64,000 nucleotides of DNA from Halorhabdus tiamatea SARL4B (GTDB lineage Archaea; Halobacteriota; Halobacteria; Halobacteriales; Haloarculaceae). The notes beneath the pieces were generated by a model. It worked only from the letters and a program-made list of their open reading frames with translations, had not been told where the DNA came from and did not search any database. The DNA is taken from NCBI RefSeq assembly GCF_000470655.1, contig NC_021921.1, positions 1,984,001-2,048,000 of the forward strand, read 5' to 3'. The position numbers were made by a program, and so were the translations under genes. Below are positions 24,804 through 32,808 of this stretch, one piece after another. Position 1 is the first letter of the stretch. Each line of letters begins with the position of its first letter.

Positions 24804-26012
24804 TCACAACATATCGTCGGTGGTTTCCGCGTTGCGTAACTCCCCGAGCGTCGTGTATCGCAGTCCCTGCGGATACTTTGATTCGTATGGAATCGGATCT
24901 TCGAGTTCGTACAACGACCCCGTTTCGAACGTTACGACCCTCTTGTCCTCGGCGATCTTGGCTCGGTCTTTGTAGTTCAGCGGTTCGCGCATGAGATCGG
25001 CTTCGTCGGGAGCAACTACCTCGTCAGCCCTTGCGATGTACCGCACTTCGCGCACGTCGCCAGTGACGTACATCGCCACGTAGTCGAACTCCGACCCGAC
25101 CCGGACGAATCCCCAGGCTTCGTTTTCCTTGAGAAACGGGAGGCCGGATTCACGCGTCGGAAAAACGGCCACTTTCGCGTCTGGATCGCCGTCAATGTCG
25201 GCCCGGGCAATCGTCCCCGCCACCCGATTTTCTATCGGTTCAATATCGTCCGGGTTGTCGGGTCCGTCCGTTGAACCGATCTCCGACTGCTCCGATCGCT
25301 CAGACTGTGAAGACTGTGAGGAGTGCTCCTCACTCACGAAATGACGCTGTTCTTCCAGCACAGATGCGAGGTTTTGCACGAACTCGCGGGACTGTTCGTC
25401 GAGGCTGATCGTCAACTCACCCACCTCATTCTCCACTGCGTCAGCTACAGCTTCGGTGACGCTGTCCTCGTTCTCCCTGAGATAGCGAATCGCCCGATTC
25501 GTCTCCGCGACCTGTGCGGCGATCTCGTCGGACTTCCCCGAGCGGATCGACTCCTTGGTGAGCAATTCCAGCACGTCGGGGTTCTCGGCCAGATCGTCCA
25601 GATCGAACCGGACGACAGAGACCTCTTCGCCACCGTTGCCAGCACGGTTCTTGGTCAGGACTTCGAAGGACTTCCCGTTGGTCAGAACTCCCCAGTCCAC
25701 GTCGAGTTCCTGACGCATGTAGCTACGCAACTGCTGAATCTCGTCGTCGGTGAGCGCCGATCGGACGGGCTTGGCTTCGACGAACACCACCGGAGAGTCG
25801 CCGACGAGAAGCGCATAGTCGACGTGCGTGCTCCCCGACGCCATCGGAATCGTGTATTCGAGGGCGACTTCCGTCGAGTAGAGATCCCACCCGAGCAGTT
25901 CGAGAAATGGCTGGACCAGTTTGACCTTCGTGTTCTCCTCGTCCATCTGCGGTGAGGATTCGATGAGTTGCTGACACCGCCGCACGTACTCGGCGATCTC
26001 GTCTCGATCCAT
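24804..26012 (-). CDS. HsdR N-terminal-type nuclease-domain protein
   Basis: A 402-residue protein. The N-terminal 200 residues match the type I restriction enzyme R-protein N-terminal domain: ENTKVKLVQPFLELLGWDL, then Asp65 (HVDYALLV) and Glu79-x-Lys81 (FVEAKP), a complete PD-(D/E)XK core. There is no helicase motor. A linker rich in Ser and Glu (about 235-265) leads to a C-terminal beta-rich domain of unknown function (VAVFPTRESGLPFLKENEAW). It converges on the type IIG gene with 10 bp between stops. It may be an independent defence nuclease or a partner of that enzyme. Confidence 0.8.
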   Translation of the reverse strand: MDRDEIAEYVRRCQQLIESSPQMDEENTKVKLVQPFLELLGWDLYSTEVALEYTIPMASGSTHVDYALLVGDSPVVFVEAKPVRSALTDDEIQQLRSYMRQELDVDWGVLTNGKSFEVLTKNRAGNGGEEVSVVRFDLDDLAENPDVLELLTKESIRSGKSDEIAAQVAETNRAIRYLRENEDSVTEAVADAVENEVGELTISLDEQSREFVQNLASVLEEQRHFVSEEHSSQSSQSERSEQSEIGSTDGPDNPDDIEPIENRVAGTIARADIDGDPDAKVAVFPTRESGLPFLKENEAWGFVRVGSEFDYVAMYVTGDVREVRYIARADEVVAPDEADLMREPLNYKDRAKIAEDKRVVTFETGSLYELEDPIPYESKYPQGLRYTTLGELRNAETTDDML

Positions 26013-26156
26013 TACTGGCGTCTCCGTACCGACCCCTATTTAAGATGGTGCCACGGAACTCCATTCAGCCGGATTAGCGATCTGGACGCGAATTCGTTAT
26101 AAATTATATATGTCCTGGCGAACTATCACTCCGCATACGGAGTCATAATTCGAACG

Positions 26157-26285
26157 ATGCGACAACCGCACAAAGAAGACCGACCTGTGACCGACGAAGA
26201 ATTCGCGGAGATGCCCGACCGGATCCACGAGCATTTCGAGACGGTCCGGGACGCGCTCGAAGCCGCTCTCGAGGACGACGAATGA
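26157..26285 (+). CDS. Possible 42-residue acidic protein
   Basis: A short open frame starting MRQPHKEDRPVTDEEFAEMP and ending in EALEAALEDDE-like acidic helix, with typical haloarchaeal acidity. A strong TATA-like stretch (ttataaattatata, 26097-26110) lies about 50 bp upstream. The frame is open back to 26103 without a start codon, so this may be the remnant of a longer gene. It is convergent with nothing and divergent from the HsdR-N-type gene. Confidence 0.4.
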   Translation: MRQPHKEDRPVTDEEFAEMPDRIHEHFETVRDALEAALEDDE

Positions 26286-26720
26286 CCGTCAATCCTGCTT
26301 AGAGGGGTATGGGCGTCGCTATTCAGATGAGTAGCGATCAGTGAGTTCATTTCTGCTGACCGAAGAGTCGGCTTCCTGGCGAGCAAGTGACCCCTTCCAT
26401 TTCAATTCGTATCGGCTGCCCAAACAGGAAGCGCGGGTGGGACTGAAAGGGGCGGCTCGCTGGAGGAAGGCGGCCGACGCAAGCACTGGACCGAGCGAAG
26501 CGAGGGAAGCGCACAGCGAGGCCCCCGACTCCAGCGAGCCGGGGCTTCCAATTTCGTACTTCAATTCGATCGTTCTCTGTTTTACTATGGTCCCTCGCTG
26601 CCCCATGTCGAACGACTCGGGGCTTTCACGCTGTTCATGGCTAGAATAGTACCGTCTCTGAAAACGCTGCAAAACCCCAATGAATTAAGCAATCCCCCGC
26701 ACAACACGGAACCAGTCCAG
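26286..26720. other. 435-bp region without a gene, holding repeat copy B
   Basis: Apart from the palindromic element at 26435-26549, this stretch has no acidic reading frame and looks non-coding. A TATA-like ttttacta lies at about 26580. The 80 bp before the SHOCT protein start at 26721 may contain its promoter. Confidence 0.4.
26435..26549 (+). repeat. Palindromic repeat element, copy B
   Basis: The plus strand shows tgaaaggggcg, cgacgcaagcactg, gcgaagcg, gaagcgcacagc and a gggcttcc end, in the order seen in copy A. The stem is a perfect 12-bp repeat: ggctcgctggag (26454-26465) and ctccagcgagcc (26529-26540). The stem sequences of A and B differ while their pairing is kept, which is what one expects of a conserved structure. 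Orientation is opposite to copy A. Confidence 0.65.
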
Positions 26721-27152
26721 ATGTCGGAACGCCTTCGAGACTTCGTCGCGGACGAACTCTGGCTGGCGATCGGTGCGGTCACGCTCCCGGCCATGATGCT
26801 GTTCGACACGATCGGAGTCGAAGTTCTCTCCGAAGTGTCGGTGATCCTCGGCTGGTTCCTCCTCACGCCCCTGTTTCTCTTCTGGGGAGAGGAGATCGCT
26901 GGCGTACTCTTCTCGACGGACGACGCCGAGGAGACGGCGGACGCCCAGGAAGAAGCGATCGAGAAGCTCAAGCGCCGGTATGCGGAGGGCGAAATCAACG
27001 AGCGGGAGTTCGAACAGCGCCTCGAGAAGCTGGTCGCGACCGAGGAAGGGGATCCGGCTGACTACGATGACTTGACGGCGAGCAATCGCTCCAGTGCGTC
27101 GACCGGGGCGGATACACGCGACGGTGCCAAGCGAGAGCGCGAGCTGGAGTGA
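26721..27152 (+). CDS. SHOCT-domain membrane protein
   Basis: A 143-residue protein started at MSERLRDFVADELW. Two hydrophobic helices occupy about residues 15-60, and a SHOCT module (IEKLKRRYAEGEINEREFEQ) lies at about 81-108. The tail is charged and low-complexity. Function is unknown. It resembles the protein at 679 in architecture. It directly precedes the left end of the IS1341-type element. Confidence 0.75.
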   Translation: MSERLRDFVADELWLAIGAVTLPAMMLFDTIGVEVLSEVSVILGWFLLTPLFLFWGEEIAGVLFSTDDAEETADAQEEAIEKLKRRYAEGEINEREFEQRLEKLVATEEGDPADYDDLTASNRSSASTGADTRDGAKRERELE

Positions 27153-27269
27153 GACGGACGAATCTCCAGGTGTCCCACGACGGCAGTCGCTACCTGACTC
27201 AAGGAGAGAGTCCCGCCCTTTAGGGCGGGCGTGAATCCGACACACCACTTCACAATCCACGCTTGACGA

Positions 27270-27407
27270 TTACTCCGGGGTATCCTCTCGGACTTTCTTT
27301 TCGCCCTCAAGGAGCAATCCCTTCCACGTTAACCCACGGTGCGTCTTCAGTTCTTTCAACCGCTCGTACTGCTCATCGTCATCGAACTCGATGCGAACTT
27401 CGACCAT
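27270..27407 (-). CDS. Small protein divergent from tnpB
   Basis: A 45-residue acidic protein that begins MVEVRIEFDDDEQYERL and ends EDTPE. Its length and its beta-strand-then-helices pattern suggest a ribbon-helix-helix or antitoxin-like DNA-binding protein. It starts 53 bp from the tnpB start, facing away, so both promoters lie in the AT-rich interval 27408-27460. It may regulate tnpB; this is inferred from position. Confidence 0.6.
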   Translation of the reverse strand: MVEVRIEFDDDEQYERLKELKTHRGLTWKGLLLEGEKKVREDTPE

Positions 27408-27460
27408 ACAGTAACACACAAACCACATCTTTATGTGTGTTCCGATACAAACAGTAGTCG

Positions 27461-28738
27461 ATGAAGCGAGCCAACACGTTCGAAGTGATTCCGCAGTCCG
27501 ACGAGGACGAGGAGTTGCTTCGACGCCTGTTGGACGCTTCTGCCGCTCTCTGGAACGAAATCAACTACGAGCGCCGCGAGAACTATGCTGACCCAGACGG
27601 AGACGTGTGGGACATCAGCGAGTATCGCGGTCGCTATGGTGGAACACTTGGCGCATCCACGGTTCAGCAAATCGAACGCAAGAACCGCGAAGCGTGGAAG
27701 TCGTTCTTCAGCCTCAAGAAGAAGGGCGAAGCCAACGGCAAACCCGGATTCTGGGGTAACGCAGACGAAGGTCGAGAACTCCGCACGTACATCCGTAACA
27801 CGTCGTACTCCGTCGAGTGGGGCGAATACTCTCGCCTCGAAATTCTCGTCGGTCAAGACCTGAAAGACGAATACGGGTTGGGACACCGCGAACGTCTCCG
27901 CCTCGAAGTTCGAGGTGAGCCCAATTGGAAGAAGTACGAGAAGCAGGGCCGGTTGGAGTTGTTCTACGACGAGCAAGCACAGACATTCAGGGCCTTTCAG
28001 CCAGTCACCGTCGATGATTCTCGACTGGCACAACCACTGGCTTCGGAAGAAGCCGCTCTGGACATCGGTGCGAACAACCTCGTCGCCTGCACCACCACAA
28101 CCGGCCAGCAATACCTGTACGAAGGACGCGACCTGTTCAAACGATTCCGCGAAACCACGCGAGAAATTGCCCGCCTCCAATCACTCTTGGAGGACGGTCG
28201 ATACAGCAGTCACCGAATCCGACGCCTGTACGAGCGGCGCACCAAGCGACGTGACCACGCTCAAGACGCACTCGCGCGTGACCTCATCGAACGTCTGTAC
28301 GACGAGGGTGTTTCGACAGTGTACGTCGGGGCGCTGACGGACGTGCTTGAGACGCACTGGTCGGTAGAGACGAACGCCAAGACGCACAATTTCTGGGCGT
28401 TTAGAGCGTTCGTGAATCGACTGGCGTGTACCGCTGAGGAATACGGTATGTCGGTGGAAGTACAGTCTGAGGCGTGGACGAGTCAGGAGTGTCCGAACTG
28501 CGGTTCGATAGAGGACACGACACGTCACAGAGACACTCTGACGTGTCCGTGTGGCTTCGAGGGGCACGCCGACCTCGTGGCGTCAGAGACGTTCCTTCGG
28601 CGGCAGACAACGGTAACACGGTCGATGGCACGGCCTGTATGCCTCAAGTGGGACAACCATGAATGGTTGGAGTCATCACGCTCTCCCCGTCCCAACGAGG
28701 AGCATACGAACCCGCAAGTTGCCTCCGTGGGCCGGTAG
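27461..28738 (+). CDS. tnpB: TnpB, RNA-guided nuclease family (possibly catalytically impaired)
   Basis: A 425-residue protein with the TnpB layout: N-terminal nucleic-acid-binding domain, RuvC-like domain from about 195, and a zinc finger. The first RuvC acid is Asp201 ([11 protein letters not shown]) and the third is Asp371 ([11 protein letters not shown]). The zinc ligands are C344, C347, C362 and C364 (CPNCG, CPCG). At the second position, relatives have an acidic residue in VGD/EDL; here it is Ala291 (VYVGALTD). Full length and intact otherwise. Family members use an RNA from the element's right end to cut DNA at the donor site. Confidence 0.88.
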   Translation: MKRANTFEVIPQSDEDEELLRRLLDASAALWNEINYERRENYADPDGDVWDISEYRGRYGGTLGASTVQQIERKNREAWKSFFSLKKKGEANGKPGFWGNADEGRELRTYIRNTSYSVEWGEYSRLEILVGQDLKDEYGLGHRERLRLEVRGEPNWKKYEKQGRLELFYDEQAQTFRAFQPVTVDDSRLAQPLASEEAALDIGANNLVACTTTTGQQYLYEGRDLFKRFRETTREIARLQSLLEDGRYSSHRIRRLYERRTKRRDHAQDALARDLIERLYDEGVSTVYVGALTDVLETHWSVETNAKTHNFWAFRAFVNRLACTAEEYGMSVEVQSEAWTSQECPNCGSIEDTTRHRDTLTCPCGFEGHADLVASETFLRRQTTVTRSMARPVCLKWDNHEWLESSRSPRPNEEHTNPQVASVGR

Positions 28739-28790
28739 TCGATACCCCCAGCGCGAGGAAACCCCGCCGTTCACGGCGGGGAGGATGTCA
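28660..28790 (+). ncRNA. Putative omega/reRNA at the right end of the tnpB element
   Basis: In IS200/IS605 elements the guide RNA is transcribed from the 3' end of tnpB through the right-end hairpin, with the guide lying just outside. Here the stem at 28762-28781 is followed by gaggatgtca and then flanking DNA. The boundaries and the guide are inferred, not seen. Confidence 0.45.
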
Positions 28791-28972
28791 TTGAAGGCTG
28801 TTCGCGACGGGAATGGGACAACGCGGATATCAACTCCCTTGTCCTACGTCGCTCGAGAGAGCACATCGCGAAACACGCACTCCTTGGAGATCGAACGTCC
28901 GCCGAGCGAAGCGAGGCGGTTCACTGCGAGGGAGCGAAGCGACCGAGCAGGTGTTTTTGGTCCAGATTTTTG

Positions 28973-29020
28973 CGAGGAGGGTTCCCGCAACGAGCCATCG
29001 GCTCGTGAGGAAACCCTCCG
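28973..29020. repeat. Hairpin element downstream of tRNA-Ile
   Basis: Nested inverted repeats lie here: an inner acgagcc-atc-ggctcgt stem and an outer pair of ggaggg/ccctcc arms. On the minus strand, a ctttttac run separates it from the tRNA 3' end, and gcaaaaatctggaccaaaaa follows. It is on the 3' side of tRNA-Ile and could be a terminator/processing structure or a dispersed repeat. The segment 28791-28972 otherwise holds no gene, only short palindromes such as gcgaagc-type repeats. Confidence 0.5.
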
Positions 29021-29039
29021 AAGTAAAAAGGTGGTATAG

Positions 29040-29113
29040 TGGGCCAAACCGGATTTGAACCGGTAGCCTCCCGGTTATCAGCCGAGCGCTCAACCTGATT
29101 GAGCTATTGGCCC
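29040..29113 (-). tRNA. tRNA-Ile (GAU)
   Basis: The minus strand folds as a complete cloverleaf: acceptor GGGCCAA/TTGGCCC with discriminator A, D arm GCTC/GAGC, anticodon arm CTCGG-CTGATAA-CCGGG with anticodon GAT, and T arm ACCGG-TTCAAAT-CCGGT. No intron is present and CCA is not encoded. Confidence 0.95.
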
Positions 29114-29193
29114 AGGTGAGCGCATCAAGGCGTACCGGAGGCCTACCATTAAGCGTTTCTTTTCGCTCCCGTCGTCACCCTCGTGGCTGGCGA

Positions 29194-29766
29194 TCACTCG
29201 GGCCGATCGTCCCCGTCCTCGACGTCGTCAATGTCCGTGGCGTCCCCGATGTCGCGGACCCCATCGTCCGTCGAGCCCCCGAACCCGCCAGGCCCGCCGA
29301 ATCCGCCGGGACCACCGGAATCACCGCCGACAGGGCCGTTCCCGTCGTCGTTCGGAAAACCACCGACGTAGACCGAGCCCGTGGCGAACCCGCCGGTCTT
29401 CTGCTCAAGATACGGCGTGACGACCCACTTCTTGACGGCAATGCGGATCGGGTACCGCGTCGGCGGGACCACGAGGAGGAAGCCAATCACGTCGGTCACC
29501 AACCCGGGCGTCAACAGGAGCGCGCCGGCGATCAACAGGAGCGCGCCGTCGAGCAACTCGTCGGTCGGCGGATCGCCCTGGAGGACCTTGCGCTGGATCT
29601 TCGCAAGCGTGTGACGGCCCTCCGCACGGACGAGCAGCATACCGATCAGACCCGTCAAAACCACCAGCAACACCGTCGGAACGGCACCCAGCGCGCCGGC
29701 AACCGCCACCAGCAACACCATGTCGACGAGAGGTATCAACAGCAAGAGTGCGATGATCCGGAGCAT
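29194..29766 (-). CDS. FxsA family membrane protein
   Basis: A 190-residue protein started at MLRIIALLLLIPLVD. The FxsA/UPF0716 region covers residues 1-125: three to four hydrophobic segments, the conserved RAEGRHTLAKIQRKVLQG loop and the LLLTPGLVTDVIGFLLVVPP helix. The C-terminal 70 residues are a hydrophilic low-complexity tail rich in Gly and Asp (GGPGGFGG). FxsA in E. coli affects phage exclusion when overexpressed; its normal function is unknown. The tail may vary in length through its Gly repeats. Confidence 0.85.
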   Translation of the reverse strand: MLRIIALLLLIPLVDMVLLVAVAGALGAVPTVLLVVLTGLIGMLLVRAEGRHTLAKIQRKVLQGDPPTDELLDGALLLIAGALLLTPGLVTDVIGFLLVVPPTRYPIRIAVKKWVVTPYLEQKTGGFATGSVYVGGFPNDDGNGPVGGDSGGPGGFGGPGGFGGSTDDGVRDIGDATDIDDVEDGDDRPE

Positions 29767-29823
29767 GCCGACCTCTACCGGGCGGGGCCTCAAAACCCTT
29801 TTCGAGCGAGTGCGACTGCCGGT

Positions 29824-30819
29824 TTACCGGTCGCCGGAGCCGTTGGTCCGCCGGTCGACGCCGTCGGCGGGCTCGGGGTTGCCGCCTTCGGCGTCGCCGG
29901 TGACCTCGGCCTGGAGATCCCCGAAGCGAGCGACGCGCTCGGCGTGGGCGTTGTGCTGGTGGATCGACTCGTCGTTGGACTGTTCCATCCGAACCACGGC
30001 GTCCGCTGGCAGGTCGGGGAACGTCTCGACGACGCCCTCGGCGAGCGACCGGACGCAGTCCTCGACGAACTTGGCGTCGCTGTGGGCCTCGTAGGTCATG
30101 TGATCCTCGTCGGGCCGCTTCGCGAGATTGTAGATGTGGGCACTCATGGCGTCGCGGGCGACCGCGATGACCTCCCGGAGGTCGACGTCCGGCGAGCCGT
30201 CGCTCTCGAGAGTGAGCGTGGCGTGGCCGCGCTGGGAGTGGCCGGCCTGGGGGACCTCGTCCAGGAACGCGTTTATCGTCTCCCGATCGACATCCAGGTC
30301 GTTCAGCGTCTGGCGGGCCCGGGACTCGCTCATCCCCTGTGAACAGGGACAGACCGTCATGCCGGTGACCCGGGCCCCGATCTCCTCGCGCGTTCCGTCC
30401 TCGGTCGCGGTCGCCGAGGCGATGATGTCGGCGGTGCTCTGGGTCGGGCGATCCGTGGCGGGTGTGCGCTCGCGGGTGACGTACTCGGCTTCCATGCGCA
30501 CCTCGGCGCGGTCGGTGTAGTCGTGCTTGCCGAGGAGTCGCTCGGCAGCGTCGCCACAGACGTCCTCGACGCGGTAGCCGGTGTTGTCGACGGCGGCTTC
30601 GAGGGTCTCGTCGATGACCTCCATGTTGCGACTCATGTCGGCCCCTTTCCGCCAGGTCGGCAGGTCGACGAAGACGTCGAAGGTAGCCATCAATACGATC
30701 GGACGACGGTCCGCGCGGTCGATCTCGACGAGTTTCTCGACGCCGGTGACGCCGACGCGGTTGAGTCCGACGGCGACCTCCGGACTGTTCGCCTGGACGT
30801 CCGGGAGTTGCTTGCTCAT
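29824..30819 (-). CDS. mptA: GTP cyclohydrolase MptA (type IV, FolE2 family)
   Basis: A 331-residue enzyme started at [13 protein letters not shown]. It has the FolE2-type tunnel fold with the metal-binding motif CPCSQ at about 182-186 and HSQRGHAT at about 213-220. MptA opens GTP to a dihydroneopterin cyclic phosphate, the first step of pterin (tetrahydrofolate or methanopterin) biosynthesis in archaea. A hydrophilic extension of about 30 residues follows the conserved core. The gene is 58 bp from fxsA on the same strand. Confidence 0.92.
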   Translation of the reverse strand: MSKQLPDVQANSPEVAVGLNRVGVTGVEKLVEIDRADRRPIVLMATFDVFVDLPTWRKGADMSRNMEVIDETLEAAVDNTGYRVEDVCGDAAERLLGKHDYTDRAEVRMEAEYVTRERTPATDRPTQSTADIIASATATEDGTREEIGARVTGMTVCPCSQGMSESRARQTLNDLDVDRETINAFLDEVPQAGHSQRGHATLTLESDGSPDVDLREVIAVARDAMSAHIYNLAKRPDEDHMTYEAHSDAKFVEDCVRSLAEGVVETFPDLPADAVVRMEQSNDESIHQHNAHAERVARFGDLQAEVTGDAEGGNPEPADGVDRRTNGSGDR

Positions 30820-30917
30820 TCGCGTCGTCGTAGGGTCGATTCGTGAATAGTGTTTACGAAAGGGGTGGCGTCTGCGACCCGCAACGGCGGGGCCGGCCCG
30901 TAGCGAGTCCGCCCCAC

Positions 30918-31598
30918 TCACGGCACGACGCCGACAGTCAGCAGCGTGCCGTGCTCCCGATAGTGTTCGACCATCGCCTCACGGGTCTCGAAGTCCTCGG
31001 TCGGGAACGCCTCGGCGGGCGGGATCTCGACTTCCTCGTCGGGAATGGCCTCCTGCTCGGCGACGTGGAAGCCGGCCTCCCGGAATGCCTCGCGGTACGC
31101 CGCCCGCGACCAGCGAGTCATCTCGACGTCGACGTAGTCGTCCCACTCGGCGGTGTGGGGATTGTCCGCGACGTAATCGACCGCACAGTAAAAGGTCCCC
31201 CCCGAGCGAAGCACGCGACAGAGTTCCCGAAGCGCCTCCACGGGGTCGGGGGCGTAGTAGATCGCCTCCATCGAGAAGGCGTGATCGACGCTGTCTGTCT
31301 CGAAGGGCAGGTGCTGGAAGTCACCGACCAGGAACCCGACGGCCGCGTCGTCGGTGTACTCGCGGGCATTGGCCGCCATCTGTGGCGAGCGGTCGAGCCC
31401 ATAGGCGCGCCCGGCTCCACCGGCCGCCCGGAGCGCGCGGGCGGCGTAGCCGCTACCACACCCCAGATCGAGGACCACGTCGCCGTCCTCGACCGGCATC
31501 CGACCGAGTGCGTGCTTGGCTGTATGCCAGTGACGCTGTTCCATGCCGCGATCCTTCCCTGCCTCGGCCCACTCATCGAAGGCGTCGCCGACGCTCAT
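30918..31598 (-). CDS. SAM-dependent class I methyltransferase
   Basis: A 226-residue protein started at [20 protein letters not shown]. The SAM-binding motif I is [15 protein letters not shown] at about 43-57, an acidic motif II (GLDRSP) follows, and motif III lies near [20 protein letters not shown]. It belongs to the UbiE/Methyltransf_11 group; the substrate is unknown. It ends 98 bp before mptA starts and is divergent from the ABC transporter operon. Confidence 0.85.
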   Translation of the reverse strand: MSVGDAFDEWAEAGKDRGMEQRHWHTAKHALGRMPVEDGDVVLDLGCGSGYAARALRAAGGAGRAYGLDRSPQMAANAREYTDDAAVGFLVGDFQHLPFETDSVDHAFSMEAIYYAPDPVEALRELCRVLRSGGTFYCAVDYVADNPHTAEWDDYVDVEMTRWSRAAYREAFREAGFHVAEQEAIPDEEVEIPPAEAFPTEDFETREAMVEHYREHGTLLTVGVVP

Positions 31599-31717
31599 AC
31601 ACCCACTCGACGGCCGATCGGCAAAACCTGTTCGTCTCGCGTCTCGATGGGGCGTCCGTGCCCGTCCCGCCGCGGAAACCGGTCGTCGGGGTGTCGATGG
31701 GTATTTGGTGACTGAAC

Positions 31718-31724
31718 GTTTATT
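31718..31724 (+). promoter_or_regulatory. TATA box of the ABC transporter operon
   Basis: gtttatt lies 23-29 bp before the ATG at 31747. It sits inside tgaa-cgttta-ttca, a short palindrome that could also bind a regulator. Confidence 0.5.
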
Positions 31725-31746
31725 CAACAACGGACATACGACGCAC

Positions 31747-32808
31747 ATGGACACGATCCAGGTCGAGAACCTACGCAAGGAGTTCGAGTCAGTCACGGCC
31801 GTCGACGGCGTATCCTTCGCCGTCGAGGAGGGCGAGGTGTTCGGGCTACTCGGCCCGAACGGGGCGGGCAAGACCACGCTCATCAACATGCTCGTGACGT
31901 TGTTGAACCCGACCGACGGGTCGGCGACGGTCGCGGGACACGACATTGTCGACGAGCGCGGGGCGGTCCGGGACAGCCTCGGGATCGTCTTCCAGGAACC
32001 GGCCCTCGACGAGGAACTGACCGGCGCGGAGAACCTGGCGTTTCACGGCCGGCTCTACGGGATGGACGCCGCGACGCGTCGGGCCCGGATCGACGACGTC
32101 CTCGACCTGGTCGGCCTCGACGCGGAGCGTGACGATCCCGTCAGCACCTACTCGGGCGGGATGAAACGCCGCCTCGAGATCGGGCGCGGACTGCTGCATC
32201 GGCCCGAAGTGCTCTTCCTCGACGAGCCGACGGTCGGACTCGACGCCCGGACCCGCCGAGACACCTGGGAGTACATCCAGGGACTCAACGACGACTCCGG
32301 CGTCTCGATCGTGCTGACGACCCACTACATCGAGGAGGCCGAGCGCCTCTGTGACCGCGTCGCGATCGTCGACGAGGGCGAGATCGTCGCGGTGGACACC
32401 CCGACGACACTCAAAGACGACCTCGGCGGCGACGTCGTGACGATGGGGGTGTCGGGCCCGGTCGATGGGCTTCTGGCCGAACTGGGCGATCGCCCGTGGG
32501 TCGAAGAAGCGACCCGATCCGACGACAGCGTCCGGGTCGTCCTCGAACGTGGCGAGACCCGGATCGCCGATCTGGTCCGGACCGCCGACGACGTCGGAGT
32601 CACCATCGACGCGGTCGAACACCACGAGACGAGCCTGGAAGCCGTCTTCCTCGCGCTCACCGGGAGCACGATCGCGGACGCCGAAGGAACGGCGGACGCG
32701 GACACCCCGGACCAGCCAACCGCCGCCGCGAGCGCGACTGACGGCGAGGCGAGCGATCCCGGCGACACCACCCGATCCGAGCCGGCTCAGCCGGAGGGCC
32801 AATCGTGA
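31747..32808 (+). CDS. ABC transporter ATP-binding protein (DrrA-like)
   Basis: A 353-residue ATPase. Walker A is GPNGAGKTT at about 38-46, the Q loop follows in VFQEPALDEELT, the signature is YSGGMKRRLEIGR, and Walker B is VLFLDEPTVGLD; the switch histidine is in TTHYIEEAE. The C-terminal DUF4162-like region is followed by an acidic low-complexity tail (about 310-353). With the overlapping permease it forms an ABC-2 exporter of the drug/lipid or polysaccharide type. The substrate cannot be deduced. Confidence 0.9.
   Translation: MDTIQVENLRKEFESVTAVDGVSFAVEEGEVFGLLGPNGAGKTTLINMLVTLLNPTDGSATVAGHDIVDERGAVRDSLGIVFQEPALDEELTGAENLAFHGRLYGMDAATRRARIDDVLDLVGLDAERDDPVSTYSGGMKRRLEIGRGLLHRPEVLFLDEPTVGLDARTRRDTWEYIQGLNDDSGVSIVLTTHYIEEAERLCDRVAIVDEGEIVAVDTPTTLKDDLGGDVVTMGVSGPVDGLLAELGDRPWVEEATRSDDSVRVVLERGETRIADLVRTADDVGVTIDAVEHHETSLEAVFLALTGSTIADAEGTADADTPDQPTAAASATDGEASDPGDTTRSEPAQPEGQS

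Larger units (their letters stand above)
27210..28790 (+). mobile_element. IS1341-type (IS200/IS605 superfamily) element carrying tnpB without tnpA
   Basis: The tnpB gene and a small divergent gene lie between two GC hairpins. One is cccgccct-tt-agggcggg at 27212-27229. The other is ccccgccg-ttca-cggcgggg at 28762-28781, followed by gaggatgtca. Subterminal hairpins of this kind mark the ends of IS200/IS605 elements. No Y1 transposase gene is present, so movement would need one supplied in trans. The exact end bases are uncertain by tens of bases. Confidence 0.75.

Noticed and set aside
26341-26672. Overlapping frames of about 100 codons across repeat copy B
   Set aside because: They are explained by the palindromic element; the products are not acidic and differ between the two copies of the element.
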